From Billgrantia ethanolica (GTDB lineage: Bacteria > Pseudomonadota > Gammaproteobacteria > Pseudomonadales > Halomonadaceae): a DNA stretch of 64,000 nucleotides. Location: NCBI RefSeq assembly GCF_021404305.1, contig NZ_JABFTX010000002.1:248001-312000 (forward strand), read 5' to 3'. Within the stretch, counting starts at the first letter, position 1. Each line of letters starts with the position of its first letter. A program made the translations under genes and the position numbers. Below, piece after piece: positions 58,761 to 64,000 of this stretch. The notes beneath the pieces were generated by a model. That model was given only the letters and a program-made list of their open reading frames with translations, was not told the DNA's origin and made no database searches.

Positions 58761-60361
58761 CCAAAGAGCAACTCAGCCAGCTGGGCAAGACCCTCTGGGC
58801 CATCGCCGACGACCTGCGCGGGGCGATGAACGCCGACGACTTCCGCGACTATATGCTGTCGTTCCTATTTTTGCGCTACCTCTCCGATAACTTCGAAGCG
58901 GCGGCAAAAAAGGAGCTGGGGCCGGACTATCCCAAGCTAGACGCGGACGACCGCCGCCCGCCACTCGCGGTCTGGTACTCGGATAACGCCGGGGATGTGC
59001 CTGCTTTTGAGAAGCAGATGCGGCGCAAGATGCACTATGTGATTCACCCGGATTACCTGTGGAGCAGCATTTACGAACGCGCCCGTACCCAGGACGCCGA
59101 GTTGCTGCAAATCTTGGAGCGGGGATTCGATTACATCGAGAACGAGTCTTTCGCCAGCACCTTCCAAGGGCTGTTTTCCGAGATCAACCTCAACTCGGAA
59201 AAGCTAGGCCGGACACACAAGGCGCGCAACGATAAGCTTTGCGCCATCATCACCAAGATCGCTGAGGGAATCGCACAGTTCTCCACCGACAGCGACATTC
59301 TGGGCGATGCCTACGAGTACCTGATTGGCCAGTTTGCTGCCGGCTCCGGCAAGAAGGCCGGGGAGTTCTATACCCCGCAGACCGTCTCCACCATCCTGTC
59401 GCGCATCGTCACGCTGGACAGTCAGGAGCCCGCCACCGGCAAGAAGAAAAAGCTCAACAATGTGCTGGACTTCGCCTGCGGCTCCGGCTCCCTGCTGCTA
59501 AATGTGCGCAATCAGATAGGGCCGCACGGCATCGGCAAGATCTACGGCCAGGAAAAGAACATCACTACCTACAACCTAGCGCGCATGAACATGCTGCTGC
59601 ACGGGGTCAAGGATAGTGAGTTCGAGATTCACCACGGCGACTCCCTGACCAATGATTGGGAGCTGCTCAACGAGATGAACCCGGCCAAAAAACTCCAGTG
59701 CGATGCCGTGGTGGCCAACCCACCCTTTAGTTATCGCTGGCAGCCCAACGAAGCGCTGGGCGAGGACTTTCGTTTCAAGAACTATGGCCTGGCGCCCAAG
59801 TCAGCTGCGGATTTCGCCTTTCTGCTGCACGGATTTCACTTCTTGGGCGACGAAGGCACCATGGCCATCATTCTACCCCACGGCGTGCTGTTCCGGGGCG
59901 GCGTGGAGAGCCGTATCCGTACTAAGCTGCTCAAGGACGGCCATATCGACACGGTCATTGGCCTGCCGAGCAACCTCTTCTTCTCCACCGGCATCCCGGT
60001 ATGCGTCTTGGTACTGAAAAAGTGCAAAAAGCCCGATGATGTGCTCTTCATTAACGCCGCCGAGCATTTCGAAAAGGGTAAACGTCAGAACCAGCTATTG
60101 CCCGAGCATATCGACAAAATTGTCGAGACCTACCAACACCGCCGGGAGGAAGAACGCTACGCCCGCCGGGTGGGAATGGGGGAGATTGAGAAGAACGATT
60201 ACAACCTTAATATCTCTCGTTATGTCAGTACCGCCGAGGCTGAACCGGATATTGATTTGTCGGTTGTCCATAGGCAGCTGGTTGGTATTGAAGAACGCAT
60301 TACCGAGGCAGCCAGAAAGCATAACCAATACCTGAAGGAGCTTGGACTACCACCAGTGTAA
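58757..60361 (+). CDS. hsdM: Type I modification subunit HsdM
   Basis: A 534-residue N6-adenine DNA methyltransferase subunit. The N-terminal helical domain (DFRDYMLSFLFLRYLSDNF) is followed by GEFYTP, the SAM-binding motif DFACGSGS (238-245) and catalytic NPPF (321-324). With HsdS it methylates the host sites, and with HsdR it forms the restriction complex. It is the last of six overlapping genes; its start overlaps the ATPase gene by four bases. Separation of hsdM from hsdS by three genes is uncommon. It converges on recD with 79 bases between. Confidence 0.95.
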   Translation: MTKEQLSQLGKTLWAIADDLRGAMNADDFRDYMLSFLFLRYLSDNFEAAAKKELGPDYPKLDADDRRPPLAVWYSDNAGDVPAFEKQMRRKMHYVIHPDYLWSSIYERARTQDAELLQILERGFDYIENESFASTFQGLFSEINLNSEKLGRTHKARNDKLCAIITKIAEGIAQFSTDSDILGDAYEYLIGQFAAGSGKKAGEFYTPQTVSTILSRIVTLDSQEPATGKKKKLNNVLDFACGSGSLLLNVRNQIGPHGIGKIYGQEKNITTYNLARMNMLLHGVKDSEFEIHHGDSLTNDWELLNEMNPAKKLQCDAVVANPPFSYRWQPNEALGEDFRFKNYGLAPKSAADFAFLLHGFHFLGDEGTMAIILPHGVLFRGGVESRIRTKLLKDGHIDTVIGLPSNLFFSTGIPVCVLVLKKCKKPDDVLFINAAEHFEKGKRQNQLLPEHIDKIVETYQHRREEERYARRVGMGEIEKNDYNLNISRYVSTAEAEPDIDLSVVHRQLVGIEERITEAARKHNQYLKELGLPPV

Positions 60362-60440
60362 TTAGCTGAGCGAAGTGTCAGGAATCACTTATTTAGACCA
60401 AGCTGTATTTACAGCTTGCATCTCGGTTAGAGAGGTTGCA

Positions 60441-62819
60441 CTACCGCAACCTCCCCAACCCACTCACCCTGACCACCTCCCTCGTCACTGCCTCATCGAG
60501 CATGCCACGTCCCGTCTCCACCAGAGTCAGCCAGTCGCGCGCCCGGGTGATGCCGGTGTAGGCCAGCTCCCGGGTGAGGATGGGGTTGGGAGCGTCGGGG
60601 AGCAGCAGGGCGGTGTGGGTGAATTCCGAGCCCTGGGATTTGTGTACGGTCATGGCGAATACGGTTTCCACCGCTTGCAGGCGGCTGGGCAGTACCCACT
60701 TGATATCGCCGCTACCGTCGCTGGCAGGGAAGGCGACGCGCAGCAGGGTGCGGCCGGCCGTTTCACTGGCGCTGCGGGCTTCGGGCACGGCGAGGGTGAT
60801 GCCGATATCGCCGTTCATCAGCCCCAGGCCGTAGTCGTTGCGGGTGACGAGCACCGGGCGGCCTTCGAACCAGCCCTGTTCCAGCTCCAGGTCGCTGGCC
60901 TTGAGCCAGCCGGCGCGGCGCAGGGCGCGGCCGATGCGCGGGTTCAGCCCTTCGATGCCCCAGGGGCCTTTCCTGAGTGCGCACAACAACTGGAAGTGGC
61001 CGTGGGCGGCGAGTACCTGGCGGGCCCAGTCGTCGTAGGGCTGGCGTTCGTCGCCTTCGCCGAAGAAGGGCTGGGCGGGGCGCTGTTGCTGCATCACGTC
61101 CAGGTAGTGAGCGTAGCCGCGGGGCGGGGCGATGGGCTCGCCGCGGCGGTCGTGGCGGCCTTCGCCGCTGTTGATGAAACCGGCCGGGTTGCCGTTTACC
61201 ACCAGGCGATCCAGCGCCGGGTCGTCGGCGTCCGCCAGGGCGAGACGGGCGATGTCGGCGTAGCGTGACTCTTCATCAGTGCCATCAGTGCCGAAGATCT
61301 CGCGTACCGCGCGTTTCTTTTCCTTCTGTGCCTCTTTCTCGTTCTGCTCGGGTGCGAGCGGGCGGTTGACCGCTTCGGCGAGCTGGCCGATGCCGCTCTT
61401 GGCATCGAAGCGGTGGCTCACCCGCAGCATGGCGATGGCCTGGTCCAGCGGCTGGCCGCCTTCGTCGTGGTAGCGTTCGGGAATTGGCGTGCCGGTCACC
61501 CGTTGCAGCCAGTCGCAGGTGGCCGGGGTGTAGTGGCCGCCTTCGGCGCGTTGGCACAGGTCGCCGAGCACGGCGCCGGCCTCCACCGAGGCGAGCTGGT
61601 CCTTGTCGCCGAGCAGGATTAGCCGCGCCCTGGGCGGCAGGGCGGTGAGCACGGCGGCCATCATCTCGATATCCACCATCGAGGCTTCGTCGATCACCAG
61701 GGCGTCCAACGCCAGCGGGTTGCCGGCGTGGTGACGGAAGTGGCGGGTATCCGGCCGAGAGCCCAGCAATCTATGCAGCGTGGTGACTTCGGTGGGAATG
61801 CTGTCGCGCAGGGTTGAGATATCCACACCCTGTTGGCCCACGGCGGCGGCCAGTTCCACCAGCGAAAGCCCCTGCACCTGCTTGGCGATGGATTCGTTGA
61901 GCCGTGCGGCGGCCTTGCCGGTGGGAGCGGCCAGGCGAATGCGTAGCGGGCGTGGGGCGGTGCCGGCGGGTGCGGTTTCACCCAGGGCCAGAGCCTGCAG
62001 CAAGGCGAGCAGCTTGACCACGGTGGTGGTCTTGCCGGTGCCGGGGCCGCCGGTGATCACGGCGAAGCGCGAGCGGCTGGCCAGCGCACAGGCGGCCTGC
62101 TGCCAGTCGAGTTCATGCCCTGGGGTGAAGAGCGCCGCCAGCGCCCGGGCCAGGGTGACGGTATCGGCTTCTGCGTCGGTGGTGGCAGTAAGTCGGCTGC
62201 CGATCAGGTCGCGAATGTCCTGCTCGTACTGCCAGTAGCGGCGCAGATAGAGCCGCACGTTGCCGTCGCGTTCGCTGCGCACCAGTGGGGTGTTGCCCGG
62301 GGGTGCGTTGCCGTCCGCCGCCAGGGCAGGGTGGTGCAGGGCGTCGCGCCAGGTGGCGAGATCCAGCTCGGCCAGCAGATCGCTGGGCAGCGGCGGCGGG
62401 TCGCTGAGGTCGTCGCCTTCCGGCGGCAGCGAGAGCGCCAGGTCGGGAGCGGCGAGAGTCTGGGCGAGATCGAGGCACACGTGGCCGCGGCCAAGCTGAT
62501 GGCTGGCCAGCGCCGTGGCGAGCAGCAGCAGGGGCGGGGCGTCGTTCACCTCGCGCTGGAAGAAGCTCGCCAGCGCCCGATCCAGCGCGCGCAGCCAGCC
62601 GCGCTCCACCCAGCGGTCGAGCAAGGCGAACAGCGCCTGGGTGTCGTGAAGCGCGGCTTGGGCGTTGCCCTGCGTGGCTTGGTGCGGTTCCGGCTCGGCT
62701 TGGGGCGGTTCAGGTTCGGCGCCCTCGTCGGCTGCTTGGTGGCTGCCTGCTGATTCCTCACCGAGATCGGCGAACAGGTCCGGGGTAGCGTCGTCGTGGT
62801 GCTTGCTGCGCTTGCTCAT
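60441..62819 (-). CDS. recD: RecD, exonuclease V alpha subunit
   Basis: A 792-residue SF1B helicase of the RecBCD complex, moving 5' to 3' on broken DNA ends. An acidic N-terminal extension is followed by Walker A GGPGTGKTTT, APTGKAAARLNESI (motif Ia), VIDEASMVD (Walker B), GDKDQLASVEAGAVL (motif III), and MTVHKSQGSEF with YTGITRAR near the C-terminus. An EKEAQKEKKR insertion with DRRGEP-type linkers lengthens the middle relative to E. coli (608). Its start overlaps the recB stop by four bases (62816-62819). Confidence 0.95.
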   Translation of the reverse strand: MSKRSKHHDDATPDLFADLGEESAGSHQAADEGAEPEPPQAEPEPHQATQGNAQAALHDTQALFALLDRWVERGWLRALDRALASFFQREVNDAPPLLLLATALASHQLGRGHVCLDLAQTLAAPDLALSLPPEGDDLSDPPPLPSDLLAELDLATWRDALHHPALAADGNAPPGNTPLVRSERDGNVRLYLRRYWQYEQDIRDLIGSRLTATTDAEADTVTLARALAALFTPGHELDWQQAACALASRSRFAVITGGPGTGKTTTVVKLLALLQALALGETAPAGTAPRPLRIRLAAPTGKAAARLNESIAKQVQGLSLVELAAAVGQQGVDISTLRDSIPTEVTTLHRLLGSRPDTRHFRHHAGNPLALDALVIDEASMVDIEMMAAVLTALPPRARLILLGDKDQLASVEAGAVLGDLCQRAEGGHYTPATCDWLQRVTGTPIPERYHDEGGQPLDQAIAMLRVSHRFDAKSGIGQLAEAVNRPLAPEQNEKEAQKEKKRAVREIFGTDGTDEESRYADIARLALADADDPALDRLVVNGNPAGFINSGEGRHDRRGEPIAPPRGYAHYLDVMQQQRPAQPFFGEGDERQPYDDWARQVLAAHGHFQLLCALRKGPWGIEGLNPRIGRALRRAGWLKASDLELEQGWFEGRPVLVTRNDYGLGLMNGDIGITLAVPEARSASETAGRTLLRVAFPASDGSGDIKWVLPSRLQAVETVFAMTVHKSQGSEFTHTALLLPDAPNPILTRELAYTGITRARDWLTLVETGRGMLDEAVTREVVRVSGLGRLR

Positions 62820-64000
62820 GCCGGCGCCTCCGTGGTGGTGCGGGTGCCTGCCGCTCGGGCGTCGCCTTGGAACAGTGCATCCAGCGCTTCGATCAGCTCC
62901 CGCGGGGGGCGCTCGGCATGTACGCCGCGGCTCTCCGCATTGGCGCCCCTGAGAAAGACGGTGAGCGAGCCGCCGATATGCCGGTCGTAATCGTAGCCCG
63001 GCAGGCGCGCCTTGAGCAGCCGGTGCAGGGCCAGCAGGTAGAGCGCGTACTGCAGGTCGTAGCGTTTGGCGGCCACCGCCTGACGCATGGCCTCCTGGCT
63101 GTAGGCGCTGTCGTCCGGCCCCAGATGGTTCGATTTCCAGTCGACCACGTAGTAGCGCCCCTCATGCTCGAACACCAGATCGATAAAGCCCTTGAGCATG
63201 CCGTTGAGGGTGTCGGCGTCCAGCGCGGGGCGAGGCAAGCCGGCACCTGTGCTGCGATCTGCGCTTAGATCGGGGCTAGGAAGTGTGTAAGCACTTACGA
63301 GGGCGTCCAGCCGACGGGTGTCGACCTGGCGCGAGGCGAACCAGAACTCCATCTCCACCTGATAGCTCGTCAGCGCTTCGAGCCTGAGGCTGCCCGCGCC
63401 ATTGGGCAGCGGCAGCGGGGCGGCGAGCAGGGTGCCGAACCAGGCGTTCAGGGTGTTAAGCCACGGCTGCCAGCCGCGCACCTGACAACGCCGGGCGAGG
63501 GTGTCCTCGCGCAGGGCGGGGTCGCGGGCCACGCGGGCGAAGCCGTGCTCCCCGGCCCATTCGAGAATGCCGTGTAAGAAAGTACCGGGCCCGGGCCCCC
63601 TGGGAAATCGATGTAAGGAACGATCTGCGCTCGGCCATACGTCGTTACTCTCTCGTTCGAGATGCTCATTTACAGACACGTAAACTCCGCTCTCTCGCTC
63701 AAGAGTGCCTTGTCTGGCCGTCGCTCGATTGCGTTCATCGACGAGTGGTGACTTGTCGCGGGGCTCCTCCAATACTTCCAGTGCGGTGGCTTCCATGGCG
63801 GTGGCGGGTTCCGGCAGGATGCCGCTACGCTGCGCTTCGCTGTCATGGGGCTTAACAGGTGAGTCAGTCCTTACTGGGGCGCTGGCTGATTCTACTGTGA
63901 CGATCTCGCCGGAGAGGCGCAGCGCCGAGTAGCTGGCGATCCACCAGTGCTCCCGAGCGGGGCGTGCGGGGGTACGTGCTTCGCCCAGGGCATCGTCGCG
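62816..64000 (-). CDS. recB: RecB, C-terminal part (truncated by window)
   Basis: The minus-strand frame is open from the window edge to a stop at 62816, giving 394 residues of the C-terminal part of RecB. HWWIASYSALRLSG starts the nuclease domain linker. FPRGPGPGTFLHGILEW and GFIDLVFEHEGRYYVVDWKS (Asp and Lys of the Mg-dependent nuclease centre) are characteristic. RecB is the 3'-5' helicase and nuclease of RecBCD. Internal ATGs such as 63796 are not starts. A stretch at about 63580-63720 and 63840-63900 is more AT-rich and linker-like. Confidence 0.93.
   Translation of the reverse strand, partial: RDDALGEARTPARPAREHWWIASYSALRLSGEIVTVESASAPVRTDSPVKPHDSEAQRSGILPEPATAMEATALEVLEEPRDKSPLVDERNRATARQGTLERESGVYVSVNEHLERESNDVWPSADRSLHRFPRGPGPGTFLHGILEWAGEHGFARVARDPALREDTLARRCQVRGWQPWLNTLNAWFGTLLAAPLPLPNGAGSLRLEALTSYQVEMEFWFASRQVDTRRLDALVSAYTLPSPDLSADRSTGAGLPRPALDADTLNGMLKGFIDLVFEHEGRYYVVDWKSNHLGPDDSAYSQEAMRQAVAAKRYDLQYALYLLALHRLLKARLPGYDYDRHIGGSLTVFLRGANAESRGVHAERPPRELIEALDALFQGDARAAGTRTTTEAPA

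Noticed and set aside
62816..63796. A free-standing 326-residue protein starting at 63796
   Set aside because: The frame continues upstream without a stop to the window edge with RecB-like sequence, so this is the RecB C-terminus and not a separate gene.

Overview
The window is GC-rich, densely packed gammaproteobacterial DNA. Gene content (BCCT osmolyte transporter, very acidic exported proteins, AmpR, TrxC, NfsA and RecBCD of proteobacterial type) suggests Halomonas or a close relative in the Halomonadaceae. This is inferred from gene types, since there is no rRNA gene to test it. No tRNA, rRNA, insertion sequence or CRISPR array was seen.

Layout. 1-5.8 kb: an alpha/beta hydrolase cut by the window edge, a YegS-type lipid kinase, an oxidoreductase coupled to a proline-racemase-family enzyme with an altered active site, a voltage-sensor-like membrane protein, and ArfB. 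5.8-7.7 kb: an AmpR-type regulator divergent from a class D beta-lactamase. 7.7-16 kb: DUF1499 protein, BCCT transporter, DUF3618 protein, a degenerate CopC, two tandem acidic PRC-barrel proteins, an M42-type peptidase, and CopC-CopD. 16-22.8 kb: a ParD/ParE-like toxin-antitoxin pair with a palindromic operator, small housekeeping genes, a heme-less bacterioferritin-like protein, a phosphoesterase, a LysE exporter, an exported cyanophycinase, and NfsA.

22.8-32.4 kb is an aliphatic amide utilisation locus: AmiC and AmiR (amide sensor and ANTAR antiterminator), a branched-chain/urea-type ABC transporter (binding protein, two permeases, two ATPases), amidase AmiE and ATPase AmiB. The leader before amiC carries two A1/G4 hexaloop hairpins. 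The second overlaps the left arm of a terminator, as expected of an AmiR antitermination target. A second terminator leader precedes the transporter genes.

32.4-41 kb holds mixed regulators, transporters and redox enzymes (AraC, MFS-TetR, nitroreductase, TrxC, MTA/SAH nucleosidase, a cytochrome c-propeller fusion) and a microsatellite of eight CTTCTGG units. 41-47 kb is a cyclic-di-GMP cluster: PilZ plus dead HD-GYP, GAF-PAS-GGDEF-EAL, and PAS-GGDEF.

47.8-64 kb is a defence and DNA-processing region. A RES-Xre toxin-antitoxin pair is followed by six genes whose ends all overlap: hsdR, hsdS, a PD-(D/E)XK nuclease (HamA-like), a Ski2-type helicase (HamB-like), a PrrC/RloC-like ATPase with a candidate RNase triad, and hsdM. 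So a type I restriction system appears to carry a Hachiman-like pair and a possible anticodon-nuclease-type effector in one translationally coupled operon. RecD and the C-terminal part of RecB follow on the other strand. This operon is the best candidate here for a novel composite system.
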